Positions 55,443-64,000 of a stretch of 64,000 nt of DNA are shown here, one piece after another. The position numbers were made by a program, and so were the translations under genes. The stretch is taken from positions 62,001-126,000 of the forward strand of contig CABYPW010000002.1 in the NCBI GenBank assembly GCA_902520885.1. The letters are read 5' to 3'. The notes under the pieces were generated by a model, which was not told where the DNA came from, ran no database searches, and was given only the letters and a program-made list of their open reading frames with translations. Position 1 is the first letter of the stretch; each line of letters begins with the position of its first letter. Origin of the DNA: an uncultured SAR116 cluster alpha proteobacterium. GTDB lineage: Bacteria > Pseudomonadota > Alphaproteobacteria > Puniceispirillales > Puniceispirillaceae.

Positions 55443-58282
55443 TGTAGGAGACCTAATACAGCATTTTTGTTTCTGAATGCGGCGCTTAAAACAAAATTTC
55501 CTGCTTGGCTTAATATTTGTTTTTTGACTAGTTCTGCGGATTCCACTGCCATATTTGCATCTATAATTCTAGATCTAGCAGCAGAAACATTTACAGATTG
55601 GTTTAATAATGAATCAATAGTATAACCTAAACGGTTCTCTAACGCGCCGAGAGTTGCTCGCATCGAACCTATATACTCGAGTGCTGAAGTAATGTTCTCT
55701 ATTGCTAAGTTAGCACCTTCTACAGAAGTGATGTTTATAGGAGTGAAATTCTTGTTCAAGTCATTATTACTAATTGATAGAAATTCGCTACCAGATTTAT
55801 TTGCTGTTCCTCCAACACCAAAACCTCTACCAACTGAAACCGTGCTACTTGAGGATGAGCTACTGCCAGAAGATGTGACTGCACTAGCTCCAGATGATAC
55901 ATTATAGGATGTAGAACCTCCTGAGTTGACTCCATTCACTATCGATATACCGCCGCCCGCGCTTGAACTTGCATTTAGTGCCGTTTGTGCTCCAGCAGAT
56001 AAATTAGAGAAAGCAATTGAACTTGAAGAACCTGAGCTATTAGACGTGATTGCTAGAGGACTATTTACTGTTACTGTAACTGAAGCTGACTGACCTGCAT
56101 TAGATAGAGCAGTGTTGATTTGATTTTGAACATCCTGCGCAAAATCTGAAAGTGTTAATCCTCCCGATGTATAATCGGTCTGAGATAAAGTTACATTTAC
56201 AACACTTCCACCATCGACTGAGATTTCAAATGTTGCATCGACGGATGATAAATCTTGAAGTGATATAACACTAGTAGTAGCAACTGCAGCTGTATCTGAA
56301 GTTGCAACGAAACTAAGGTCTTCAACGTTGGATAAAGTATCAGCATCACCACTTGAATCATGAGTTACAGTCAATGTTCCATTTGCATTATTAGTTAATG
56401 TATAATCAGTTTGTGCCCCAGAATATATGGCAGTGTCGTCTCCAGCACCACCATCGATCGTATCATCGCCAGCACCACCAGTAATCTCATTATCTGCACT
56501 ATTTCCTGTAATCGTGTCGTTCGCTGAGCCACCCTTGGCGTGCTCAATTACTGCTCCATAGGCAATTGCTAGATTATCCGCTCCAGTATAAACGGATTTA
56601 GAGGCATAAAAGGCGTCTATTGAGGCAGTAGAATATCCTGCGGCAGTTAAGCGAGCCTTTAAATCAGTGATTTGGTCTGCTTCCGTGTAAATACCTATTG
56701 AAGAGAATTGACCTTCTCTAAGGTCAATAACTGAGGTTCTTGTTTGATTTGAAGCATCAATTGTATCTGTTCCTCCAGTGTCCCAAATTGTTTTTAACAT
56801 TTTAGGATCCACATCATAAGTATATGTAGTGTTTCCACTTGAAGTACCAGTTGTTTCTGCCCCATACACATATTGCATCATTGCAACATCTAATAACATC
56901 GGTGTAGAAGAGTAAATCGTATAACTTGGTGATGAACTTCCAGTGCTTAAATCATAATCGATCCAATAACTCCGGTCGTCTCTTGTATATGACATCACAG
57001 AATATCTCTGAGTATCATAGGCAGTGGCAAGTGTTGCACCAGTTCCCCCGGAGGCACTGCTATCAAAGGGGTGAGATAAACCGATAGCATGCCCAATTTC
57101 ATGCAGAGCTGCATAATAATTTCCTCCGGCCGCATCTATGCCGGTAGTAGCAAAATCGGATGTTCCGGAAATATCAGTATCAGCTATTTCAAACCACACA
57201 TCTCCAGAGGCCACACTACCGTATGGACCATAAGCAAATGCTGCTCTCCCATATTGAACACCAGCTGTAGTGTATGCAACTCTCATTTCTCCAACGGTGG
57301 TTCCAGTCTCTTCAACTTCCTCGAAATCAAATTCAACAATTTCATCCCATAAATCAAATGCAGAAGATATAAGAGTTTCGTTGTCTGAGCCATAATCATT
57401 AACTGCTCTTGGATCGCCGCCGGTGGCGGAGTTTACATTACTTCCATTATAATTTGGATCATATGCAACGTCCCCATCATAATAGGAGTAAGTTACATTT
57501 TCACCTGCCTCAAGATCCCAGGCAACTCCCATTCTGATTGTTTCAATTAAATTGTAAATATCAGAGTCTGAGGAAGTTGGGGCAGAAACAGCCTTACTTC
57601 CTGTTACAGTCGATGTATTGGTTGGATATGTTTGACTATAAGAGTAGGGTTCAAGTATGTCTGGATTTTCATTACTTTGATTAGAGTTGCCGCTTGCAGC
57701 AAGTTCTTTACAGTGGGAACAGGTCTCTGGATTATGATTTGCCTCAAGCAAGCTTGCAAAATCAACTTCTATTGCTGCAATCGTGCCAAGAAGAGTTTCT
57801 CGTGTTTCTGGGTTTTCATAAATATTTACGAATTCAATTAACGAATCCTGATTAATAGTGGTTCCTTCCTTAGCGAGTTGATGTTGAATGTCAAATGCTC
57901 CAGAATGAAAAAGCTCACCAATAAACGCAGACATTTCATTTTCTATTGTTTGATGTTCAATCAATAAAGCTGAGTATTCATCTGTATCAAGTTCAAGTGA
58001 TTGACGTTGCTGAACATTTTCCTTCATTTTGGCTAAATAATCGCCAATTTTAGATAAATTATCAGTCGTCACTGATACAGAACTAAATAGATAACCAGCT
58101 TCGTTGATGTTATCTTTTAACATTAAAAAATGGTTTGTTTCAGCATCAACGGAGATTTCTGTTTGTTGAGAGGTAGTTGAAAGCGTCTTTGTTGATGTTG
58201 AATTTGAGACAGCAGAGTCTGTTGATAAATTAAGTTTATCAAATAAAACAGATATTGTTGGATTAATACTTAAATCACTCAT
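55439..58282 (-). CDS. Flagellin-like serralysin (M10 zinc metalloprotease) with RTX repeats
   Basis: 947 residues from ATG 58282 (GAGG upstream; a longer frame to 58375 lacks a site). Domain order: (a) about 1-135, helical region resembling flagellin D1 (T-T-D-N-L-S-K-I-G-D-Y-L); (b) about 240-510, M10 serralysin catalytic domain with zinc motif H394-E395-x-x-H398-x-x-G-x-x-H404 and Met-turn S-V-M-S-Y near 430; (c) about 584-622, RTX calcium-binding repeats (G-G-A-G-D-D-T twice); (d) about 670-770, domain like a flagellin hypervariable insert; (e) Ser/Gly linker to about 830; (f) about 850-947, clear flagellin C-terminal domain (A-N-L-A-I-E-N-I, L-G-A-L-E-N-R-L, S-A-A-R-S-R-I-I-D-A-N). No signal peptide. 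Positions are approximate. Activity and export route are inferred. Confidence 0.85.
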   Translation of the reverse strand: MSDLSINPTISVLFDKLNLSTDSAVSNSTSTKTLSTTSQQTEISVDAETNHFLMLKDNINEAGYLFSSVSVTTDNLSKIGDYLAKMKENVQQRQSLELDTDEYSALLIEHQTIENEMSAFIGELFHSGAFDIQHQLAKEGTTINQDSLIEFVNIYENPETRETLLGTIAAIEVDFASLLEANHNPETCSHCKELAASGNSNQSNENPDILEPYSYSQTYPTNTSTVTGSKAVSAPTSSDSDIYNLIETIRMGVAWDLEAGENVTYSYYDGDVAYDPNYNGSNVNSATGGDPRAVNDYGSDNETLISSAFDLWDEIVEFDFEEVEETGTTVGEMRVAYTTAGVQYGRAAFAYGPYGSVASGDVWFEIADTDISGTSDFATTGIDAAGGNYYAALHEIGHAIGLSHPFDSSASGGTGATLATAYDTQRYSVMSYTRDDRSYWIDYDLSTGSSSPSYTIYSSTPMLLDVAMMQYVYGAETTGTSSGNTTYTYDVDPKMLKTIWDTGGTDTIDASNQTRTSVIDLREGQFSSIGIYTEADQITDLKARLTAAGYSTASIDAFYASKSVYTGADNLAIAYGAVIEHAKGGSANDTITGNSADNEITGGAGDDTIDGGAGDDTAIYSGAQTDYTLTNNANGTLTVTHDSSGDADTLSNVEDLSFVATSDTAAVATTSVISLQDLSSVDATFEISVDGGSVVNVTLSQTDYTSGGLTLSDFAQDVQNQINTALSNAGQSASVTVTVNSPLAITSNSSGSSSSIAFSNLSAGAQTALNASSSAGGGISIVNGVNSGGSTSYNVSSGASAVTSSGSSSSSSSTVSVGRGFGVGGTANKSGSEFLSISNNDLNKNFTPINITSVEGANLAIENITSALEYIGSMRATLGALENRLGYTIDSLLNQSVNVSAARSRIIDANMAVESAELVKKQILSQAGNFVLSAAFRNKNAVLGLLQ

Positions 58283-58474
58283 TACTACCTCGCATGCGCG
58301 AACGACACGATTTAGCATATGTTTAGACGAATAAAAAAAGATTTTTTCTAAACTCAGTACACGAATATTTATCAATATTTTTGATAATCACTTAATTCTC
58401 GTAATCTTATATTCAATTGTTGTTAATTCAGTGGTTTAGATGTATATTTTCGTTAGCTTACAAGGAACGTTTTA

Positions 58475-58864
58475 TTAACATTTGATATTGAATTGTATTA
58501 GGTTCGAACTGGAAAAATCACCAGATTTATATTTTTTACAAATGAGAGAAGTTGATGTCTCTAAAGCGTAGTTAAACATTTCTACAGTTTCACTATCTTC
58601 CATATCATTACTTATTAAATCTTGCTTTAATTTTTCCAGCATTTTTTTAATGTTTAATAAATTATTTAATAATTTTTCATTCTCTATACTAAGGACAAAA
58701 TCATCTTCAGTTATTATTTGGATTTCGTCTTTTAACTCAATGATTTTCTTTGTTATTTCTTGAGACTTTCCATCAAGTATCTCAGTTAAATTTACTTCAG
58801 AATTTACATCTGCGGGGATAAAAAATAAGAAAAAAAATAATAAGAGCTTACTATAATTGTACAT
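58475..58864 (-). CDS. Unknown secreted coiled-coil protein
   Basis: 129 residues from ATG 58864 (TTG two codons upstream possible). Signal peptide about 1-22 (ends V-N-S), then helical, charged, probably coiled-coil part with two late cysteines. Same strand as the flagellin-like protease, about 190 bases upstream. No family recognised. Confidence 0.55.
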   Translation of the reverse strand: MYNYSKLLLFFFLFFIPADVNSEVNLTEILDGKSQEITKKIIELKDEIQIITEDDFVLSIENEKLLNNLLNIKKMLEKLKQDLISNDMEDSETVEMFNYALETSTSLICKKYKSGDFSSSNLIQFNIKC

Positions 58865-59002
58865 AATCAATATTTTATTAAATTTTTAAATGTTAGAAAT
58901 CTAGCTGGCTATAAATCAATCATTTTTGAAAAAATTTTTAAAAAATGTTTTTTAGCCAACATAGGATTATTGTGTAGAATTTATTGCTTTTTAAATTTTA
59001 AC

Positions 59003-59857
59003 TTAAGATGTTTCTATTGGAGCACTTGAGCTACCCCATTCCGCCCAACTTCCATCATAGACTAAGTTTCCTGTTACACCAATCAAACTCAAAGCTAGCG
59101 CAATACCAGTGGCCGTAACTCCTGAGCCGCAGGTAGTGATGATGGGCTCATCTAAATTTACGCCAGCTTTAGCTATTATATCTTTAATTTCTTCATTAGA
59201 TACAATTTCACCCGTTTTGGCATTGAGAAATGATGTTAAAGGCACGTTACAGGATTTTGGAATATGACCAGACCGAAGTCCTGGCCGTGGTTCTGGCTCA
59301 TTTCCAGTAAAGCGTGCATAAGACCTAGCATCCAAAATTTGCATTTTTTCAGTAGACATGACTTTTTTAAATAATTTATCAAAATAAATAACTGCGGTAT
59401 CGATAGATTTTGATGACTTAAAATCAGATTTTGAAAAGCTTTTTCCTTTCCCGTTCTCCGTCTTTCCACCTAATGATTTATATTTTTTTAACCCACCATC
59501 AAGGACAAATACTTTTTCATGTCCAAACATTCTTAATAACCACCACGCTCTTGCAGACGATAAAAACGGAGAATTATCATATACAACAATTGTATCTTTA
59601 TTTCTTAATCCAAGTTGTTGCATGTGTTTTTCGAATTGTTTAGGTGTTGGAAGCATATGAGGTAAATCAGAATCAGGGTCTTTTATTGCGTCAATATCAA
59701 AACGAATGGCATTGACTATATGTTCTTTTACATATTCTTCTTCTGCATCGCGGTTATGTGTGGGCAAGAAATAGGTTGCGTCGCATATTTTTAGATTATC
59801 AAGTTCTATATTACTCATCAACCATTTTGCTGTTACAAGATTTTTTATACGTGACAT
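59003..59857 (-). CDS. sseA: 3-mercaptopyruvate sulfurtransferase
   Basis: 284 residues, two rhodanese domains (about 8-130 and 155-280). Catalytic C243 in T-T-C-G-S-G-V-T-A marks mercaptopyruvate rather than thiosulfate preference. D-N-S-P and D-G-G-L are conserved in domain 1. It starts three bases after the cysteine synthase gene, so the two form a cysteine-metabolism pair. Confidence 0.92.
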   Translation of the reverse strand: MSRIKNLVTAKWLMSNIELDNLKICDATYFLPTHNRDAEEEYVKEHIVNAIRFDIDAIKDPDSDLPHMLPTPKQFEKHMQQLGLRNKDTIVVYDNSPFLSSARAWWLLRMFGHEKVFVLDGGLKKYKSLGGKTENGKGKSFSKSDFKSSKSIDTAVIYFDKLFKKVMSTEKMQILDARSYARFTGNEPEPRPGLRSGHIPKSCNVPLTSFLNAKTGEIVSNEEIKDIIAKAGVNLDEPIITTCGSGVTATGIALALSLIGVTGNLVYDGSWAEWGSSSAPIETS

Positions 59858-59860
59858 TTC

Positions 59861-60859
59861 TCAAATCCAGTTAGGTGAGGGTAGGTTTTTTGATTTTAAA
59901 AATTCTGGGTTCCAAACTTTTGACTGATAACGTTGCCCTGAATCACATAAAATAGTAATTATTGTATGACCTTTTCCTAGCTTTCTTGCAAGTTCAATTG
60001 CACCTGCAACATTTATAGCGCTTGAACCACCTAAATACAGTCCTTCCTGCGACATAAGATCGTATAATATTGGCAACGCAACTTCATCAGAAATCTGGAA
60101 GCAATAATCTGGCTTAAAACCTTTAAGATTCTCTGTGATTCTTCCTTGACCTATACCTTCGGAAATAGAATTGCCAACAGATTTAAACTCACCCTTTTGA
60201 TAATAATTGAATAATGCGCTGCCAAGCGGATCAGCTAAACCAATTGCTATATTTTCATTGCAGGTTTTTAAATATGAACCAACACCTGCAATAGTTCCTC
60301 CAGAACCTACTGCGCAAATAAAACCATCAATTTTACCTTTGGTCTGCTTCCATATTTCAGGGCCAGTTGAAGAAAAATGTCCATTTTTGTTTGCTATATT
60401 GTCAAATTGATTTGCCCAAACTACATTTGAATTGGGTTTTTTTTGCATTTCTAGCGCCATAGATTGTGAAACGCGTATATAATTTCCAGGATCACGATAT
60501 GGTAATGCTGGCACAAGCTTTAAATCTGCCTTTGCAACTCTCAGAGCATCTTTCTTTTCCTGACTTTGAGTTTCTGGCATAACAATAATTGTTTTATAAC
60601 CGCGTGAATTGGCAGCAAGAGCAAGACTAATGCCAGTATTGCCCGCAGTGCCCTCAATGATTGTTCCACCTTGAGATAATGTCCCATCTGCCTCTGCTGC
60701 CTCTATAATAGCTTTTGCAGCCCTATCTTTAACAGAGCCTCCGGGATTCAGAAATTCTGCTTTGCCATAGATTTCGCATCCAGTGATCTCAGATGCAGCA
60801 CGAAGTTTTACTAGCGGTGTATTTCCAACTAAATCCAGAAAGCTTTCTGCAGGTGTCAT
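59861..60859 (-). CDS. cysK: Cysteine synthase A
   Basis: 332 residues, PLP enzyme making cysteine from O-acetylserine and sulfide. PLP lysine K44 in G-S-V-K-D-R, substrate loop G-T-A-G-N-T-G (about 94-100) and phosphate loop G-S-G-G-T-I-A. Slightly longer C-terminus than E. coli CysK. First gene of the pair with sseA; divergent from the acyl-CoA synthetase. Confidence 0.92.
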   Translation of the reverse strand: MTPAESFLDLVGNTPLVKLRAASEITGCEIYGKAEFLNPGGSVKDRAAKAIIEAAEADGTLSQGGTIIEGTAGNTGISLALAANSRGYKTIIVMPETQSQEKKDALRVAKADLKLVPALPYRDPGNYIRVSQSMALEMQKKPNSNVVWANQFDNIANKNGHFSSTGPEIWKQTKGKIDGFICAVGSGGTIAGVGSYLKTCNENIAIGLADPLGSALFNYYQKGEFKSVGNSISEGIGQGRITENLKGFKPDYCFQISDEVALPILYDLMSQEGLYLGGSSAINVAGAIELARKLGKGHTIITILCDSGQRYQSKVWNPEFLKSKNLPSPNWI

Positions 60860-60994
60860 GATTAAAACTCATATTTCCAATTTAACTATTAAAATGTTAG
60901 ATATGTTGTAACACTTGAATTTTATAAAGAAAATTAATTATATTTAATTCTAAAAAATTTATGCTTTTTGACTACATACAACTGGGGAGGTGTT

Positions 60995-62743
60995 ATGGTT
61001 TATCAACAAGCAAAAAACCTTCCATTTACTCTTTTCAAGAATATGGAAGTGGCGCCTTCGAATTCGTTGTTCTTTGATAAAAGGTCAGATGGATGGGTTG
61101 GGCAAAGTTGGGAAGAAGTTGCGCATAAAACTCATGATTTAGCCAAATTTCTTATTTCGATTGGCATAGAGGCAGATGATAAAGTAATGATATCGTCTGA
61201 AAATCGATCAGAGTGGGCTATCGCAAATATCGCTATAATGTCAATTGGCGCTGTTGCTGTTCCTGCATATACCACTCTCACCCAGTCTGATTATGAGTTT
61301 CTTATACAACATAGTGAAACGCGTTGTATTTTTACATCATCAGGCAAACTTGCAGAAACATTACACCTAGCTGCAGAAAAAGTAGGGAATGTAGAGGCCA
61401 TAATTTATTTTGATGAATTTCCAAAACTCAAAAAAAATAATAAAATACAGAAATTTATGCTTTCTAATATACCATCTAATCAAAATTTAGACAAAAATTT
61501 TCTTGCTTCCATTAAAAAAATACCCCCTGAAAATGTTTGCTGTATTATTTATACATCAGGTACGGCCGGCACACCAAAGGGTGTTATGCTTACTCACAAA
61601 TCTATCCAGGCAAATATCATGGCAGCTTCTGAATTGCTAGATGAAGGCAATTCTCTCAATAATGCAAGGTTCTTATCTCTTCTACCATTATCACATTCTT
61701 ACGAGCATACAGTGGGGTTGCACCTGCCGCTATCTATTGGCGCAAATGTATGGTTCTGTAGCAATCCCGAAAGATTTGCTCAAGACCTGCAGGAAGTACA
61801 ACCCACTATTATGACGGCAGTCCCTAGGTTGTATGAAGTTTTATTTAATAGAATAAATACTGGAGTTTCTGCAAAAGGGGGACTTTCTGAAATTCTTTTT
61901 AAGAAAGCAGTTCAGATTGGAACTGCAAAAATTTTTGAGAGGCATATAAGTTTTTCTGATTACTTATTGGATAAATTATTAGATTCTCTCATTCGCAAAA
62001 AAATTTCTAAACGATTGGGTGGAAGATTAAAATTTTTTGTTTCGGGAGGCGCAGCTCTAAACCCAGATATTGGTAGATTTTTTTTAAGCTTAGGAGTGCA
62101 AATATTACAAGGTTATGGGCAAACTGAAGCGTCACCACTGATTGCAGCTAACCGGCCAAATTCGATAAGAATAGAAACTGTTGGTCCACCTGTTAAAGGA
62201 GTAAATGTTAAGTTATCAAAAAATTCAGAATTGCTTGTCAGGGGTAATTGCCTGATGAAAGGTTACTGGAAGGATGCAAAGGCTACTAAGGAAACATTAA
62301 AAGACGGATGGTTGCATACAGGAGACATTGCTAGTATTCATGACGATGGATTTATAGAAATAACAGGTAGAGTTAAAGAAATAATAGTCAATTCAGGTGG
62401 TGACAACATTTCACCTGCTCGGGTTGAGTCTATACTTTGTTTTCAGCCTGAAATTGAAGCAGCTGTTGTGATTGGAGATAAAAGGCCGTGGCTATGCGGA
62501 ATCATCACTACTACAGAACAGTTTAATGAAAAGTATGTCTCAAAAGCTGAAAAACAACAACGTATTAGTGAAATCATAAAAACTGTAAATAGTGCTTTAT
62601 CTCAAGCAGAAAAAATCAGAAAGTTTATTATAGCTGACGAGCCTTTTACAGTGTCAAACAAGATGTTAACACCCACGTTAAAAGTGAGGCGACATGAGAT
62701 TTACAAAATTTACGAAAAACTAATCGATGAACTATATAAATAA
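60995..62743 (+). CDS. Long-chain acyl-CoA synthetase (AMP-dependent)
   Basis: 582 residues from ATG 60995, preceded by GGGGAGG; a TTG at 60968 is rejected. Adenylation motifs: Y-T-S-G-T-A-G-T-P-K-G-V (A3), G-Y-G-Q-T-E (A5), H-T-G-D-I-A (A7), G-R-V-K-E-I-I-V-N-S-G-G (A8). It activates fatty acids with CoA. Chain-length preference cannot be told. The GntR gene lies convergent downstream. Confidence 0.92.
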   Translation: MVYQQAKNLPFTLFKNMEVAPSNSLFFDKRSDGWVGQSWEEVAHKTHDLAKFLISIGIEADDKVMISSENRSEWAIANIAIMSIGAVAVPAYTTLTQSDYEFLIQHSETRCIFTSSGKLAETLHLAAEKVGNVEAIIYFDEFPKLKKNNKIQKFMLSNIPSNQNLDKNFLASIKKIPPENVCCIIYTSGTAGTPKGVMLTHKSIQANIMAASELLDEGNSLNNARFLSLLPLSHSYEHTVGLHLPLSIGANVWFCSNPERFAQDLQEVQPTIMTAVPRLYEVLFNRINTGVSAKGGLSEILFKKAVQIGTAKIFERHISFSDYLLDKLLDSLIRKKISKRLGGRLKFFVSGGAALNPDIGRFFLSLGVQILQGYGQTEASPLIAANRPNSIRIETVGPPVKGVNVKLSKNSELLVRGNCLMKGYWKDAKATKETLKDGWLHTGDIASIHDDGFIEITGRVKEIIVNSGGDNISPARVESILCFQPEIEAAVVIGDKRPWLCGIITTTEQFNEKYVSKAEKQQRISEIIKTVNSALSQAEKIRKFIIADEPFTVSNKMLTPTLKVRRHEIYKIYEKLIDELYK

Positions 62744-62770
62744 TTTTCAAGTTAACATTGCAAATGATTT

Positions 62771-63406
62771 TTAAATTACTGGTCTATTATGGTGAATATG
62801 ATTTATAATTTCATTTCTGGCTCTAGGGGCATCAAAAACTTTAAATGCCTCAATAATCTGATAATGAGAGTTTGCCATCTCTAATAAGTTTTTTTCTTGT
62901 CTATCTACAATTAAAAAAGTTTTAATTTGAATATGTAAAGTTTGCCAAGTCTTTAATAATATTTCATTGCCAGCGTTCTTGATAATTATTGAATGAAATT
63001 CATGATTTATAGAAGAAAATGACATGAGCGCCTCTCTTTTAGCGGCTTCAATCATTCTCTCCGCTGCTTCAGTTAACTCATTCGAAATTGATATTTTTTT
63101 TTCGCAAACTATTTGAGCTGCATAGCCTTCAAGTTGTGCGCGAACATCGTAGATATCAAATAGTTCCTGATTGCTAACTTTTCGAACCCTAGATCCACGG
63201 TTAGGAAGCGTTTCTAACAGGCCAGTGGCTTCGAGCTCTCTAATTGCCTCTCTTACTGGAGCTTGGCTTGTCCTCATTTGGTGAGCAATTTTCATTTCAA
63301 TTAGGCGTTCACCGGGTTCAAACTCACCATTTAGTATTTTTGTAAGTATGTATTCTCTGACCTGACCAGATAGCGTGCCAACATTTTTTTTAGCAGTTGC
63401 TTCCAT
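62771..63406 (-). CDS. GntR-family regulator (FadR/FCD type)
   Basis: 211 residues. N-terminal winged helix (about 10-75: V-R-E-Y-I-L-T, R-L-I-E-M, S-Q-A-P-V-R-E-A-I-R-E-L) and C-terminal all-helical FCD domain (80-205) with a metal-binding set (D, H, H: I-N-H-E-F-H-S and H-Y-Q-I-I-E-A). It probably controls metabolism of a small acid. Its neighbours are acyl-CoA synthetase and a hydrolase; targets not shown. Confidence 0.88.
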   Translation of the reverse strand: MEATAKKNVGTLSGQVREYILTKILNGEFEPGERLIEMKIAHQMRTSQAPVREAIRELEATGLLETLPNRGSRVRKVSNQELFDIYDVRAQLEGYAAQIVCEKKISISNELTEAAERMIEAAKREALMSFSSINHEFHSIIIKNAGNEILLKTWQTLHIQIKTFLIVDRQEKNLLEMANSHYQIIEAFKVFDAPRARNEIINHIHHNRPVI

Positions 63407-63526
63407 TGCGTTTAATTTTTTACCTTAATAATTAATTTAAATGGTTATTTTTTACTCCCACATTAGTCAGTATGACTTAATCGGGCTAAATATCAAGTGG
63501 GTTAACTGATAAGGCTTAATTTTAAA

Positions 63527-63538
63527 CTAAATGTTTAG
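63527..63538. promoter_or_regulatory. Short palindrome in GntR/hydrolase intergenic region
   Basis: CTAAATGTTTAG, a 5-bp perfect palindrome with 2-base centre, in the 160-base gap between the hydrolase stop and the GntR gene. Possible operator, but short palindromes occur by chance in AT-rich DNA. Confidence 0.2.
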
Positions 63539-63569
63539 ACTAAATATCTGAAATAACTATGTTTAAAAT

Positions 63570-64000
63570 TTAATCATCTGGTGTCCATAAAATATTTGAG
63601 GTTATTGAACGCTTATCCCTTATTTCCCATCTTCCAACATCTACGCGCGCTAAAAAATCTCCTAACATCTGATTAAAAAGAGCAGGTTCTTCAAGATTGA
63701 TTAAATGACCGGACCTTGGAAGAAGAACAAGAGCAGATGAATGAATGTTACGCTTCATGAAAAGTGCTACATCAAGGCACGGATCATCCTCGTCCCCATT
63801 AATTATAAACGTAGGTACAGTAAGATTTTGCATCTGATTAGCAAAATTATACAAAGATGGTCTTTTTCCTTGTACAGATCGCATTGTGTTTGCTGAGCCA
63901 ATAGTCGAATGTTCTTTTAATTGATTTGCAAATATTTTCCAGCCATAAGGGTCTTTGTTTGCAAATTGAACTCGTGTGGGTCCTATGGCATAAATCTCAG
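63570..64000 (-). CDS. Alpha/beta hydrolase, C-terminal part (5' end off window)
   Basis: The frame is open to the window edge, so the gene begins beyond base 64000. The last 143 residues show the hydrolase C-terminus: V-P-T-F-I-I-N-G-D-E-D-D (catalytic aspartate strand) and P-R-S-G-H-L-I-N-L-E-E-P (catalytic histidine). Typical of small esterases or C-C hydrolases; reaction unknown. An internal ATG at 63884 is not the real start. Confidence 0.8.
   Translation of the reverse strand, partial: EIYAIGPTRVQFANKDPYGWKIFANQLKEHSTIGSANTMRSVQGKRPSLYNFANQMQNLTVPTFIINGDEDDPCLDVALFMKRNIHSSALVLLPRSGHLINLEEPALFNQMLGDFLARVDVGRWEIRDKRSITSNILWTPDD

Overview
The window looks like a chromosome segment of a low-GC, free-living alphaproteobacterium, probably a marine lineage of the SAR116/Rhodospirillales type. 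The basis is AT-rich DNA, a contiguous nuoA-N operon running into birA-coaX-rnj, the order rpiB-glyA-nrdR-ribD-ribE-ribB-ribH-nusB, a bamE/cytochrome bc1-chaperone/yceD/plsX/fabH/ihfA/merR block, and a stand-alone NDUFS4-type complex I subunit. The exact taxon cannot be fixed from the sequence alone.

Layout. (1) 1-7550 is accessory and partly decayed: an edge-truncated zinc-finger/endonuclease gene, a membrane class III nucleotide cyclase, a P4-type integrase overlapping an unknown gene, a decayed second integrase tail present in two copies around a frameshifted FkbM methyltransferase, and a small membrane protein plus secreted ClpP-fold protease pair. (2) 8156-25896 is the respiratory complex I operon followed by biotin-protein ligase, pantothenate kinase III, RNase J and a DUF1467 protein, closed by a strong terminator. 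(3) 26155-36802 is housekeeping: one-carbon and riboflavin synthesis, NusB, envelope assembly, fatty-acid initiation, IHF-alpha and a MerR regulator. (4) 36848-44710 is a second accessory zone. tRNA-Pro(GGG) is followed by a 1.7 kb island remnant (integrase start, intact FkbM gene, repeat, duplicated 3' half of the tRNA), then GAF and cyclase signalling genes and small genes set among dispersed repeats. (5) 44808-64000 is a mixed metabolic and envelope region: aldehyde dehydrogenase, small membrane proteins, a large secreted protein, NDUFS4-like subunit, luciferase-family oxidoreductase, quinone-reductase/HAD cluster, a bacterial voltage-gated sodium channel, tRNA-Arg, a flagellin-like metalloprotease, sulfurtransferase/cysteine synthase, acyl-CoA synthetase, GntR regulator and an edge-truncated hydrolase.

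The most striking object is the gene at 55439-58282. It encodes a serralysin-type M10 zinc protease with RTX repeats, bracketed by a flagellin-like N-terminal helix region and a clear flagellin C-terminal domain. This is a flagellinolysin-like architecture, but with a metzincin. It overlaps by 4 bases a small secreted-protein gene. Two short membrane-protein genes (55 and 57 residues) were found in otherwise empty gaps.

The core genes read as coordinated energy and cofactor metabolism. The accessory zones read as repeated, mostly decayed integrase-mediated insertions, two of which carry single FkbM-type methyltransferases.
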